Positions 26,743 to 35,140 of a stretch of DNA of 64,000 nt are shown piece by piece. Below the pieces are notes generated by a model. The model made no database searches, had not been told where the DNA came from, and saw nothing but the letters and a program-made list of their open reading frames with translations. A program made the position numbers and the translations under genes. Origin of the DNA: Nibribacter roseus. GTDB taxonomy: Bacteria > Bacteroidota > Bacteroidia > Cytophagales > Hymenobacteraceae. The DNA is taken from the NCBI RefSeq assembly GCF_042662225.1, contig NZ_JBHSYQ010000006.1:1-64000 (forward strand). Direction: 5' to 3'. Positions within the stretch are counted from its first letter, which is position 1. Each line of letters opens with the position of its first letter.

Positions 26743-26918
26743 GCTAGCATATCTCATTGCGGAAGTACAGGAAAGCATGCTTTGCTTATTTATGGTCATG
26801 AGAATTGAGACAACTATAAGCGTAACTTGAAATTGTAGCCTCTCCTTTTATTTATAAAACCTTTTATCAGAACCTCCTTTCATTTTTCAAATTCCCTAAC
26901 AATGTTTTTCTATGCAGA

Positions 26919-27058
26919 TTCCCCCTTTGAAGGGGGCGAAGGGGGATGTTTACACCTGCTGGTCCACGAATTGCTGATCCCGTTCTCAAAAATATTTCCA
27001 CGGCTCTAATGATAGAGCTAATGCTGCCGTTTAGGACAGGTCGCCACCTGTCCCTACA
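26919..27058 (-). repeat. Composite element B, copy 2 (inverted)
   Basis: On the minus strand it starts with GTAGGGACAGGTGGCGACCTGTCC and ends with TAAACATCCCCC...CTTCAAAGGGGG, the same modules and order as 20341-20510 read on the plus strand. A GCTCT...AGAGC hairpin (27003-27018) lies between them. Confidence 0.55.
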
Positions 27059-27126
27059 TTTTGAAAATCACAACACTAAAAGATGCTACGGTGTTAGTGT
27101 ATTATGAATAGATGTTGCTGTCATTT

Positions 27127-27213
27127 NNNNNNNNNNNNNNNNNNNNNNNNNNNNNNNNNNNNNNNNNNNNNNNNNNNNNNNNNNNNNNNNNNNNNNNNNN
27201 NNNNNNNNNNNNN
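27127..27213. other. Assembly gap (87 N)
   Basis: Run of 87 undetermined bases. It lies next to composite element B and the repetitive low-complexity gene, either of which could have broken the assembly. Confidence 0.99.
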
Positions 27214-27230
27214 AAGCGGAGGTGCCAAAA

Positions 27231-27267
27231 ACAAAAGGCCTTGCTGAATTTCAGCAAGGCCTTTTGT
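27231..27267. terminator. Terminator of the low-complexity protein gene
   Basis: ACAAAAGGCCTTGCTGAA and its perfect 18-base complement enclose a single base, ending in TTTTGT on the minus strand. It lies 20 bases past the stop of the 27287-29362 gene. Confidence 0.85.
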
Positions 27268-27286
27268 AGGTTCTAAAGACAGTTAA

Positions 27287-29362
27287 TTAGTCACGGTCGT
27301 TTCTGGAGGAACGTCCGCCGCGGTAGTTGCCGCTTGAATAATCATCGTCATTGTCGCGGTACTGTGAACGGTTTTCATAGCCAGAGCCGCCGTCGCCGTA
27401 GCTAGACATGCCGCCTTGGTTTCGGCTGCCGTAGCCTCCGCGTGAGCCCATGTCTGATGATGACGAACCATAGCCGCTAGAAGAACCTTGGCTGCTGTTG
27501 CCTTGGCCGTAGCCGCCCATGCCGTAGTCACGGTTTTGGCCACCATATCCACCACCGGTCATAGAACCGCCGTGGCCATGTTCCTGTGCTCCGTTTCTAG
27601 AGCCAGTTCCGGAAGATTGATATCCGCCACGAGAGCCCATGTCATTGCCTAGGTTGCCATAGTTAGAGCCGCCGAAGCTGCCTCCGCCATAGCCACCGTA
27701 GTTGCCACCTTGTGATCCAGAGCCAGACCCGTAGTTTGAGCCGCCATAGTTACTGCCGCCCATAGAAGAGCCGCCTTGTGAACCGTAGCCACCTTGCGAG
27801 CTACGTGACCCAAAGTCGCCACCTTGGGCGTTATACGTGCTGTAACCACCGCGGTCACCATAGTTTCCGCCGCTCATTGAGCCGTAGCCGCTGCTGTCGC
27901 CGCCTTGGTAGCCACCACGTGAGCTTCCTTGCCACTCTTGGTTACCGCCTCTAGATGAACCGTAACCGCCACGTGATCCCATGTCTGAGCCCATGTTAGA
28001 GCCGTAGCCGCCTCTTGAACCCATGTCATTGCCATAGGAGCTAGAGCCATAGTTGCTGCCGCCTCCCATTGAGCCCGAGTTGCCGTAGCCACCTTGGCCG
28101 TAGCGGGAACCACCTTGGTTTTGGGTGCTGTAGCGGTTTCCGCCCTGGCTGTAACCTCCGTCAAAATCAGAGTTGCCGTCATAGCCGCCGCGCGAGCCAC
28201 CTCTTGATCCGTATTCTTCACCATAAGAACCTCCTCTGGAGCCCATTGACCCGTAAGAGCTGCTGTTTTGGTTGCTGTAGCCTTGGCTGTATCCGCCGCC
28301 GCTTCTTCCGTGGTCGTTGCCGTGCATGCCATAGCCGCTTTCAGAGCCGTAGCCCATCTGGTTTCCATAGTAACCTGAGCCACCGTAGTTGCTGTAACCG
28401 CCACGATCAGATTCTGAGCGAGAAGCGTTGCCGGAGTAACCGCCTTGTGAGCTCATGCCCTGCGGGTTTTGGCCCATAGAGCCATAGTTGCCGCCGTAGT
28501 TTCCGCCGCCCATAGAGCCGCCACGGTAGTTTTGGTCGTCGTGGGTGTTGTAGTTTCCGCCACCGAAGCTTCCGCCGTAGGTGCCGCCTTGAGACTCGTA
28601 GCCTCCTTGGCCTCCATAGTTGCCCTGGCCATAACCGCCGTAGCCGCCTTGGCCTCCGTAGTTGCCTCCGCCTTGCGAACCATAGCCTTGGTTGTTGCTG
28701 TCGTTTCCTCCTTGTGAGCCAGAGTTGCCATAACCACCTTGTCCGTAGTTAGAGCCACCTTGGCTGCCGTAGCCTCCCCGTGAACCCATGTCAGTAGATC
28801 CGTAGTTGCCTTGGTTACTGTTGGAGTTTCCTCCGTTTTGCATTGAAGAGCTGCTCTGGTTTCCCATGTCGCCGCCTTGTGAGCTGCCATAACCCATGTT
28901 GCCACCCATTGAGGCTGATGAGCCTGACATTGAGTCGCTGTTGCTGCTCATATCTGAAGAAGAACTTCCTTTAGAAGATGAGGAAGATTTGCCGGTAGCA
29001 GATTTACCACTGCCAGATTTAGATGAAGTAGAAGAGGCACCAGATTTTGAACTTGCCTTAGGCGTAGAAGATTTGCTGGTGCTGCCTTTGCTGCTACCCG
29101 AAGAGGTAGAAGATTTCTTTGAAGAGGCTGAGCCCGAAGTTGAGCTGTTGGTAACGCTTTCTCCGGTATTGCCTGAAGAGGCGCCGGTACCCATGCTAGT
29201 AGTAGAGCCCGAAATACCAGAGGCGCTTACTCCAGAAATATTGGCGTCTGAGGTGGAGGTTTTACCTGTGCTGCCCGATGAAGATGATTTAGAATTTGAC
29301 TTACTGCCTGAGCCGGTAGATGAATTTAAGTTGTTCTGATCGTCATTCTGATTTTCTTTCAT
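27287..29362 (-). CDS. Gly/Ser/Tyr-rich low-complexity (FUS-like) protein
   Basis: 691 residues with no recognisable folded domain. Residues about 1-140 are Ser/Lys/Thr-rich (SGSKSNSKSSSSGSTGK type); about 140-670 are Gly, Ser, Tyr, Asn and Gln with SYG/GYG/SRGG units; and the tail is charged (RDNDDDYSSGNYRGGRSSRNDRD in pieces). DMGSRGGY occurs five times. Aliphatic residues are almost absent. The composition mirrors eukaryotic FUS-type prion-like domains with RGG motifs. There is no signal peptide, so it is predicted cytosolic. A strong Shine-Dalgarno site (AAGGAG, 8 bases before the ATG) is unusual here and suggests high expression. A 147-codon acidic ORF on the opposite strand is an artefact of the Ser codons. 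Function unknown; RNA or DNA binding, phase separation or desiccation protection are guesses. Confidence 0.75.
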   Translation of the reverse strand: MKENQNDDQNNLNSSTGSGSKSNSKSSSSGSTGKTSTSDANISGVSASGISGSTTSMGTGASSGNTGESVTNSSTSGSASSKKSSTSSGSSKGSTSKSSTPKASSKSGASSTSSKSGSGKSATGKSSSSSKGSSSSDMSSNSDSMSGSSASMGGNMGYGSSQGGDMGNQSSSSMQNGGNSNSNQGNYGSTDMGSRGGYGSQGGSNYGQGGYGNSGSQGGNDSNNQGYGSQGGGNYGGQGGYGGYGQGNYGGQGGYESQGGTYGGSFGGGNYNTHDDQNYRGGSMGGGNYGGNYGSMGQNPQGMSSQGGYSGNASRSESDRGGYSNYGGSGYYGNQMGYGSESGYGMHGNDHGRSGGGYSQGYSNQNSSSYGSMGSRGGSYGEEYGSRGGSRGGYDGNSDFDGGYSQGGNRYSTQNQGGSRYGQGGYGNSGSMGGGSNYGSSSYGNDMGSRGGYGSNMGSDMGSRGGYGSSRGGNQEWQGSSRGGYQGGDSSGYGSMSGGNYGDRGGYSTYNAQGGDFGSRSSQGGYGSQGGSSMGGSNYGGSNYGSGSGSQGGNYGGYGGGSFGGSNYGNLGNDMGSRGGYQSSGTGSRNGAQEHGHGGSMTGGGYGGQNRDYGMGGYGQGNSSQGSSSGYGSSSSDMGSRGGYGSRNQGGMSSYGDGGSGYENRSQYRDNDDDYSSGNYRGGRSSRNDRD

Positions 29363-29370
29363 AGCGAATT

Positions 29371-29376
29371 CTCCTT
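29371..29376 (-). promoter_or_regulatory. Strong ribosome-binding site of the low-complexity gene
   Basis: AAGGAG on the minus strand, 8 bases before the ATG. Few genes in this window have a recognisable Shine-Dalgarno sequence. Confidence 0.65.
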
Positions 29377-29638
29377 AGTTAATGGTTATAGAATGTTAGT
29401 TGGGTAAGCTTAACATTGCCATAGCATTAAAGAAGAAGAGACACTATGGCAAGTGCTTATTCTATACGAGTGGTTTGTAGCATGGTTAAGAATGGGAATG
29501 TTAAATCACAGTTGTCATTTTTAGCTCTGAAACTTACCGAATAGCAGAAGTTGGTTTGTTATAGAGCTTTAGGAGGAGGCCTTGGAGATAATTGTTGGGA
29601 GTGAAATAGGAATATATTTACTCCTCTACACATCAGGT

Positions 29639-30703
29639 TTATCCCTTTCGCTGTAGCTTATCTGGGTCAGGGTGCAGCAATTCATCAGCGTCTTCTTTCT
29701 CTTCCTCGTCTGGGGTAGGTACCTCATGCTCCTTGGCTTCCTGAGGCTCATAGCTGAGGCGAATAAAAATAGGGAAATGGTCAGAGCCGAAGAACCCCAA
29801 GCACTTCATTCTTATAAGGCGGAATGCAGGGTCATAGAAAACGTGGTCCAGAGAATATCTGAAGAACGGAACAAAGGCATTGTACGTGTTGTAGAAGCCT
29901 CGGCCAATGCGGGGATCCAAAAGGCCGCTGATCTTCCGGAAGAGGTTAGTGGTGTAAGACCAGGCTACATCATTCAAATCACCGGCTACAATACTTGGGT
30001 AAGGGGAGTCTTTCGCCATTTTAGCAACGGTTAGCAGCTCAGCCTCGCGCAGGTCTGTGTCTTTGTTCAGGTGGGGCGGCTGTGGGTGCACCGTAAACAG
30101 ATCAAACTTCTTGCCGGTAGGCAATTCCACCACGGCATAAAAAGATGGAATGCCATCTTCTACCAAATACCTAACCTCAGTATTGCTCAGCTTAAACTTG
30201 CTGAAGAACATCATACCATAGGTGTTTTCCAGAGGCTTTTTGATGCAGTACGGGTACCGTTCATCTAACTCTGAAATGGCTTGGGCCCAAGCATGGTTGG
30301 GCTCGTTGATCAGCAGCATGTCAGGATCTGTTTCACGCACCACCTGCAAGAAACGGTCGTACCTTTTATTGGACATACGCACGTTGGAGATCATAAACCC
30401 GAAGGAGTTTTTTGGAGCCTTAATTTTAGAGCGCAGCGCCTGTGGGCGTACAAGAGGCGTGAATTTATACACATGCACAGCCTGGTTGATAATGGCTACC
30501 ACCATTAACCCAGCAAACAGCTTCTGCGAAAGCATTTCATACCCGTACAGCCAGCCATAAAGCCCCATAACCATGAGCAACAACGTCATGACCTGTACCC
30601 TCGGGAAATCCATCATTCTTATCCACCACTGGGTGCTTTTCACCAGGGTGAGTAAAGAAAACAGAATACCTATTCCGCCAAGTATTTCTAAGAGTATGCG
30701 CAT
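29639..30703 (-). CDS. Membrane-anchored endonuclease/exonuclease/phosphatase (EEP) family protein
   Basis: 354 residues. Three membrane helices occupy about residues 1-85 (ILLEILGGIGILFSLL, VQVMTLLLMVMGLYGWLY, LFAGLMVVAIINQAVHVY). The EEP domain follows at about 100-325 with catalytic-type residues in LLINEPNHAW, FTVHPQPPH, VAGDLNDVAW, YSLDHVF and GSDHFPI. Such proteins cut phosphodiester bonds in nucleic acids or phospholipids/inositides; the substrate is not predictable, but membrane anchoring favours a lipid or periplasmic substrate. The C-terminus is a Glu/Asp-rich tail (about 328-354). It lies downstream of gldH on the same strand but behind a family A palindrome. Confidence 0.82.
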   Translation of the reverse strand: MRILLEILGGIGILFSLLTLVKSTQWWIRMMDFPRVQVMTLLLMVMGLYGWLYGYEMLSQKLFAGLMVVAIINQAVHVYKFTPLVRPQALRSKIKAPKNSFGFMISNVRMSNKRYDRFLQVVRETDPDMLLINEPNHAWAQAISELDERYPYCIKKPLENTYGMMFFSKFKLSNTEVRYLVEDGIPSFYAVVELPTGKKFDLFTVHPQPPHLNKDTDLREAELLTVAKMAKDSPYPSIVAGDLNDVAWSYTTNLFRKISGLLDPRIGRGFYNTYNAFVPFFRYSLDHVFYDPAFRLIRMKCLGFFGSDHFPIFIRLSYEPQEAKEHEVPTPDEEEKEDADELLHPDPDKLQRKG

Positions 30704-30791
30704 ATAAAGGGTAAGGGGTAAGTAGGTACAAATACTCGGAATAGGTAGACAGGGTTACCTTAGTTAAATTGTACCCAGGCTATAAAAAGGA

Positions 30792-30839
30792 AAAGCTGTT
30801 TTAGAGCCGTTTTTAAAAAACCAGCCCTAAAACAGCTTT
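30792..30839. repeat. Family A palindrome (copy 12), probable gldH terminator
   Basis: AAAGCTGTTTTAGAGCC and CCCTAAAACAGCTTT enclose TTTTTAAAAAA. It lies 21 bases past the gldH stop on the minus strand. Confidence 0.82.
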
Positions 30840-30860
30840 GTGTTGAGGAGTTTATTAAAC

Positions 30861-31349
30861 TTATTGCTGAGCCTGCACCTTCTCTACCCTTACGCCAATA
30901 GACATAATACCGGGTAAGGGATCTTGGCGCATATACTGGTTTAGAATAAGTTTATAAGTGCCCGACCGCTCAAATCTAATATTCTTCAATGCTCTGAATC
31001 TGTGGTCAAACAAATCGCCTGCTCCGCTGCCTCTGGGTTCGCCGGTTTTAGGGTCCATGAGGAGCATTTCATGCAGCGCCGAGCTTATTTGCTTTCCATC
31101 TGGGCCAATGAGGTAATGCCGAAGGTACAAGTTGTAAAATGGGTACTGAAGGGCATTTCGTACGTTGAAATACACATTGTACTGGGCGGTAGTGTCAGCT
31201 ATCTCAAAAGTAAACGAGGGGGCCAGATCTATAGGCCACAAGCTTTCTTTTATGTCTTGATTCTCCTCATATACCCGGTTTGCATCGCAGCTGGTAAGCA
31301 GGCCTATGAGACAGAACAGCGTGGCAAAGACTAAACTGTTTTTTTTCAT
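30861..31349 (-). CDS. gldH: Gliding motility lipoprotein GldH
   Basis: 162 residues. The signal peptide ends in a lipobox (LLTSC, Cys 21) followed by DANRVYEENQDI, the opening typical of GldH. The rest matches the family: SLWPIDLAPSFTFEI, LYLRHYLIGPDGK and LFDHRFRALKNIRFERSG. GldH is a lipoprotein needed for gliding in Flavobacterium and accompanies the T9SS machinery. The ATG overlaps the ricT stop by 4 bases (ATGA), so the two are translationally coupled; the ricT-gldH order is common in Bacteroidetes. Confidence 0.92.
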   Translation of the reverse strand: MKKNSLVFATLFCLIGLLTSCDANRVYEENQDIKESLWPIDLAPSFTFEIADTTAQYNVYFNVRNALQYPFYNLYLRHYLIGPDGKQISSALHEMLLMDPKTGEPRGSGAGDLFDHRFRALKNIRFERSGTYKLILNQYMRQDPLPGIMSIGVRVEKVQAQQ

Positions 31350-33001
31350 GACGCGTCACCTTTTGTTGTGGAAGATGGATTGGCAGAATTACCGGGTTTA
31401 CGGTTTCTATGATTCCGGTTACGGCTTTTCCGAGGCCGCTGCTCACCTTCTGGGCGCGGAGTACGCTCTGCTCCCTCTACTGCAGCGGAACTGGTAGGTG
31501 CGGTTGCTTGAGGAGCCTGCTTTTGCCGTTGCTCCTGAGGCGGCCGTGCATTCTGGCCCTGCGGCTTTTCGGCGCGGGGTGGTCGGTTCTCCCTTGGCTG
31601 CCTGTTAGGGTCACGCTCCGGACGGTTTTTGCCAGAAGGCTGTGACTGTCCTTTGGGTTGATCGCCGCGCTCTGGCCTTGGCTTGTTTTCAGCCGCTGCC
31701 GGTCGGGCTCCGGGCCGCTCAGGCTTCGGTCTGGGCTCGCCCAGGTTCAGACGGCCAGAAGGTCTGTCTTTGCGGGTTTCAGGGGTTGGTGAAGCCTGAG
31801 CCAATACCTCTGCTGCTGCCGTGGTTGTTCCGCTGCTGCCGCCTTTTCCTTTTTTCTTGTTACGCTTTTTCTTGTTTTTGTATTGATCGTCCAGGCGATC
31901 CAGATTCCCCTCAAGGGCTTCTACAAAGTCAACTACTTCCGCCTGTTGCTGCTTTTTTACTTCCTCAGCCAGGTTCTCAGGCATGTCGCCGGCAGAATTC
32001 ATTTTCATGACTTCGTGCACGCGCTCCACAGTTACCGGAAACCAGTTGCTGTCGCCGCGGTAACCGAACCACATGATGCGACGGAAGATGTCAGTCTTCT
32101 GCAAGTAGGCCTCACCAGCTTTTGTTTGCAGCGGCCGGTTTACGTTCGGGATGTCTTTGAGGGCATCCATGTACGTTTCCAGCTCATAGTTGAGGCAGCA
32201 CTTGAGGCGACCGCACTGACCGGAAAGCTTGCTGGGGTTCAAAGACAGGTTCTGGTACCGCGCAGCAGTGGTAGATACGCTGCGGAAATCAGTGAGCCAC
32301 GTGGAGCAGCAGAGCTCGCGGCCGCAAGAACCAATACCACCTAAACGGCCAGCTTCGTGCCGAAGGCTGATCTGGCGCATTTCAATTCTTATTTTGAATT
32401 CCTCGGCTAGTTTCTTAATCAGCTCTCTGAAGTCTACACGATCTTCAGCGGAATAAAAGAAGGTGGCTTTGGTTTTATCGGCTTGGTACTCTACGTCTGA
32501 GAGCTTCATCTTGAGTTTGAGCTCCTGCACAATGGCCCGGGCCCGGTACATGGTGGTAGATTCCTGCTCGCGTGCGGCATTGAACTTCTCCATGTCTTTT
32601 TCAGTGGCCACTCGGTAGATGCTCCGGATCTCGTCGTTGTTCTGAACCTTTTTCTTGTTCATCTGCAACCGCACCAGTTCACCTTTTAAAGACACGTGGC
32701 CAATGTGGTGGCCATTGGGTACATCTACTACTACGGCATCGCCGGTAATGAGCGGCAGCCGGTTAATGTTCCGGAAAAACTCTTTACGGCCGCCTTTAAA
32801 GCGTACCTCTACCACATCAAACTCTTTGAAAGACACGGGTATTTCCATGTCTGAGAGCCAATCAAATACATTTAATCGATTGCAGCCTCCCGTGCTGCAA
32901 CCGCCGTTGCTTTTGCAACCCGCCACTGCTACCTCGGTGCCATCGGCAGAGGTAGTGGTTTTGGAGCCGCAGCCGCCACTAGAACATGAACTACATCCCA
33001 C
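31346..33001 (-). CDS. ricT: RicT/YaaT-like PSP1 domain protein with disordered C-terminal tail
   Basis: 551 residues beginning with a GTG (33001) preceded by AAAAGGA. The N-terminus is Cys/Ser/Gly-rich (MGCSSCSSGGCGSK). The PSP1 domain (about 50-310) has the conserved cysteine motifs SCGRELCC and QCGRLKCC; in Bacillus RicT such cysteines take part in iron-sulfur binding within the RicAFT complex, which affects RNase Y and RNA maturation. From about residue 390 the protein becomes a 160-residue Arg/Pro/Gly/Gln-rich tail, likely disordered and RNA-binding, which is unlike the short Firmicute proteins. gldH follows with a 4-base overlap. Confidence 0.87.
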   Translation of the reverse strand: MGCSSCSSGGCGSKTTTSADGTEVAVAGCKSNGGCSTGGCNRLNVFDWLSDMEIPVSFKEFDVVEVRFKGGRKEFFRNINRLPLITGDAVVVDVPNGHHIGHVSLKGELVRLQMNKKKVQNNDEIRSIYRVATEKDMEKFNAAREQESTTMYRARAIVQELKLKMKLSDVEYQADKTKATFFYSAEDRVDFRELIKKLAEEFKIRIEMRQISLRHEAGRLGGIGSCGRELCCSTWLTDFRSVSTTAARYQNLSLNPSKLSGQCGRLKCCLNYELETYMDALKDIPNVNRPLQTKAGEAYLQKTDIFRRIMWFGYRGDSNWFPVTVERVHEVMKMNSAGDMPENLAEEVKKQQQAEVVDFVEALEGNLDRLDDQYKNKKKRNKKKGKGGSSGTTTAAAEVLAQASPTPETRKDRPSGRLNLGEPRPKPERPGARPAAAENKPRPERGDQPKGQSQPSGKNRPERDPNRQPRENRPPRAEKPQGQNARPPQEQRQKQAPQATAPTSSAAVEGAERTPRPEGEQRPRKSRNRNHRNRKPGNSANPSSTTKGDAS

Positions 33002-33527
33002 AGGTAAATCCTTTTATATAGATAATTCTTGTTTTCACAATTAACATGGTGCAGGCAAAGCGCATCAGTGGCATGGTCTAAAGACCTTATGGTGCCTGTG
33101 CTTGTAAATCAAAGCTTTGAATGCCGCATTCGTTGAAATGTAGCAATTAAAACCTATTTTATCTCCTTTTGCCTGAGACCCTAATTAACAAATATAATAA
33201 CTTAATCCGAATTAAGCCGAACAACAGACTAAGTTATGAACAGGCTGTTTTGGGGCTGTTTTTTGAAAAACGGCGCCAAAACCCATTCGGGTAGCTAACA
33301 AAAAAGGTGCTGCCTCTTGTTCAATCTTGTGGTTTGTGGCAAGGTCAAACAGCAGCAAGAGCAGGCATTTACAGTCCTCTTAAAGTAGTGTTTTCACAGG
33401 AATGGCAGTAGGAGAGAAGCCGATCCAGAGCATTTTTAGGAGCAAGCAATAATTCAGCATATCCGTAAGTTTTGATGCCGACAACCTATTTTGTTTCTTC
33501 GCCTCATTACTTGTACGTTTTTCTCTT
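33002..33527. other. Divergent intergenic region, ricT / GNAT
   Basis: Holds family A copy 13 (33246-33282). A CTTAA...TTAAG hairpin lies near 33201-33216. TTTTG (33489-33493) and TACGTTTT (33514-33521) are spaced 20 bases and could be the GNAT promoter, but would leave almost no leader. Confidence 0.45.
33246..33282. repeat. Family A palindrome (copy 13)
   Basis: TGTTTTGGGGC pairs with GCGCCAAAAC around TTTTTTGAAAAA. It lies upstream of both flanking genes, so it cannot be their terminator. Confidence 0.7.
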
Positions 33528-34385
33528 ATGACATTCTCTTTTGCAGACACGGCCACTGTGGCGCAGCTTTGCACACTCTTCAATGCCGCCTTTGCTGATT
33601 ATGTGATCCCCATGGTTCTGACGGAGCCGGTGCTGCAAATGAAGCTGTTGAGGGATGGTACCAAGCCTGAGCTTTCTCCTGTGGCCATGGATAAAAACGA
33701 GCCGGTGGGATTTATTTTGAACAGCCTGAGCAGTTGGCAGGGCAAAAGAACAGCTTACAACGGTGGTACGGGAGTGGTGCCTTCGGCCAGGGGGCAGGCG
33801 CTTACGGAGCAGATGTATCAGTTCTGCGTGCCGCTACTAAGGCAGTATGGGGCGGAGCAGTGTCTGCTGGAAGTTATTCAAGAAAACACCAGAGCCTTAA
33901 AAGTCTACAAGCGCTTAGGCTTTGACATTGTCCGAACCTTCAGGTGCTTTAAGCAAACGAAGCCTGAGGTACAGTGGCATACACATAAGGCAGAAGACAT
34001 TGTATTGAAAAGGGTAGCCTCTCCGAATTGGGAGCTTTACCAAACTTTCTGGGACATGGAGCCAAGCTGGCAGCACCACACCGCAGCCGTTGACAGAAGC
34101 GCTTCTTACGTGCAGATAATTGAGGCGCAAACGCAAGGGAAATGTATAGGCTACGGAGTGGTATATTCCATGACGGGTGCTATTGCCCAATTGGCTGTTG
34201 CCCCCGACTGGCGTAACAAAGGCATTGGTCAGGCATTGATGCAGGAGCTGATGGCTTCGGTAGAAACTCCAGCCGTGACAGTGGTGAATATTGATGCGAA
34301 CCGAGGTGAGAGCCTTCTTCAGTTTCTGGAAAATAGAAACGTAGCCGAAACCAAAGGCCAGTTTGAAATGGTGAGGGAGGTGTAG
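33528..34385 (+). CDS. GNAT family N-acetyltransferase, two GNAT domains
   Basis: 285 residues. Both halves carry a GNAT acetyl-CoA-binding motif A: GVVPSARGQALTEQMYQF at about residues 83-100 and LAVAPDWRNKGIGQALMQ at about 222-239. Tandem GNAT proteins of this size acetylate amines of unknown substrates. It stands alone between divergent ricT and a second GNAT gene. Family A copy 14 follows the stop. Confidence 0.87.
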   Translation: MTFSFADTATVAQLCTLFNAAFADYVIPMVLTEPVLQMKLLRDGTKPELSPVAMDKNEPVGFILNSLSSWQGKRTAYNGGTGVVPSARGQALTEQMYQFCVPLLRQYGAEQCLLEVIQENTRALKVYKRLGFDIVRTFRCFKQTKPEVQWHTHKAEDIVLKRVASPNWELYQTFWDMEPSWQHHTAAVDRSASYVQIIEAQTQGKCIGYGVVYSMTGAIAQLAVAPDWRNKGIGQALMQELMASVETPAVTVVNIDANRGESLLQFLENRNVAETKGQFEMVREV

Positions 34386-34402
34386 TTAGGTTATTTATGA
34401 AC

Positions 34403-34442
34403 CTGATTTTGGGCATTTTTTCGTAAAACAAGGCTAAAACAG
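34403..34442. repeat. Family A palindrome (copy 14)
   Basis: CTGATTTTGGGC and GGCTAAAACAG enclose ATTTTTTCGTAAAACAA. It lies 17 bases past the tandem GNAT stop. Confidence 0.65.
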
Positions 34443-34587
34443 CGGCGCAGGGTGATTCTTGAGCTATGGGTTCTTTCTGCTGGTGAACTTATAGATAACA
34501 GTTAAGCTGATAACACTGCTCATTCTTTGCTCAAATTACGCAGCAACAGCTAAATACTTTAACTTATATACTTCTCTCAAGCAAAGA

Positions 34588-35040
34588 ATGAAAATGCAAC
34601 CCACAATAAGAGAGTATACGGCATCAGACAAACCAATGGTGCTCCATCTGCTCCGGTTGAACACTCCTGAATATTTCTCTCCAGAAGAAGAGCCAGACCT
34701 AGACCATTATCTAGAACATGAAATAGAGCAGTATTTTGTGGTGGAGGTAGAGGGTGAAGTAGTAGGCTGTGGAGGCTATAATTTCTCAGAAGACTTAACG
34801 GTAGGTAAAATAAGTTGGGATATTATACATCCTGATTACCAAGGCAGAGGAGTTGGCGGTCAGCTTTTGCGTTTTAGAATTGATAGGCTAAAAGAGCTAA
34901 AGCATGTACAGGTAATCTCCGTCAGAACCTCTCAATTGGTGTATAAGTTTTATGAGAGAAACGGCTTTACGTTATTAGAAGTGGTGAAAGATTATTGGGC
35001 ACCCGGGTTTGATCTGTACCGGATGGAATTGAAGGAATAA
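34588..35040 (+). CDS. GNAT family N-acetyltransferase
   Basis: 150 residues; single GNAT domain with DIIHPDYQGRGVGGQLL (motif A) at about 89-105 and YKFYERNGF (motif B) near 128. The ATG at 34588 is followed by a second ATG two codons on, either of which could start. The substrate is unknown. It converges on the hypothetical gene at 35141, with a 60-bp perfect palindrome between them. Confidence 0.88.
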   Translation: MKMQPTIREYTASDKPMVLHLLRLNTPEYFSPEEEPDLDHYLEHEIEQYFVVEVEGEVVGCGGYNFSEDLTVGKISWDIIHPDYQGRGVGGQLLRFRIDRLKELKHVQVISVRTSQLVYKFYERNGFTLLEVVKDYWAPGFDLYRMELKE

Positions 35041-35063
35041 CGACAAACAGCCGAAACTATATA

Positions 35064-35123
35064 GCTCCTGATACAAGGAGGCCCGGCAGATGTACATCTG
35101 CCGGGCCTCCTTGTATCAGGAGC
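35064..35123. terminator. 60-bp perfect palindrome, bidirectional terminator candidate
   Basis: The 30 bases starting GCTCCTGATACAAGG are followed immediately by their exact reverse complement, with no spacer. It lies between convergent genes, 23 bases past the GNAT stop and 17 bases past the stop of the hypothetical gene. G+C-rich near the centre. It has no long T-tract, so termination by hairpin alone is inferred. Confidence 0.85.
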
Positions 35124-35140
35124 CAAAGAACAGGTAAGAG

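Larger units (their letters stand above)
26614..27286. other. Intergenic region with assembly gap
   Basis: Holds family A copy 11, composite element B copy 2, 87 unknown bases and the terminator of the low-complexity gene. No ORF is credible in the readable part. Confidence 0.55.

Noticed and set aside
28896..29339. 147-codon acidic ORF on the plus strand
   Set aside because: It is antisense to the Ser-rich head of the low-complexity gene; its Glu/Asp/Leu composition follows from the complement of Ser codons.
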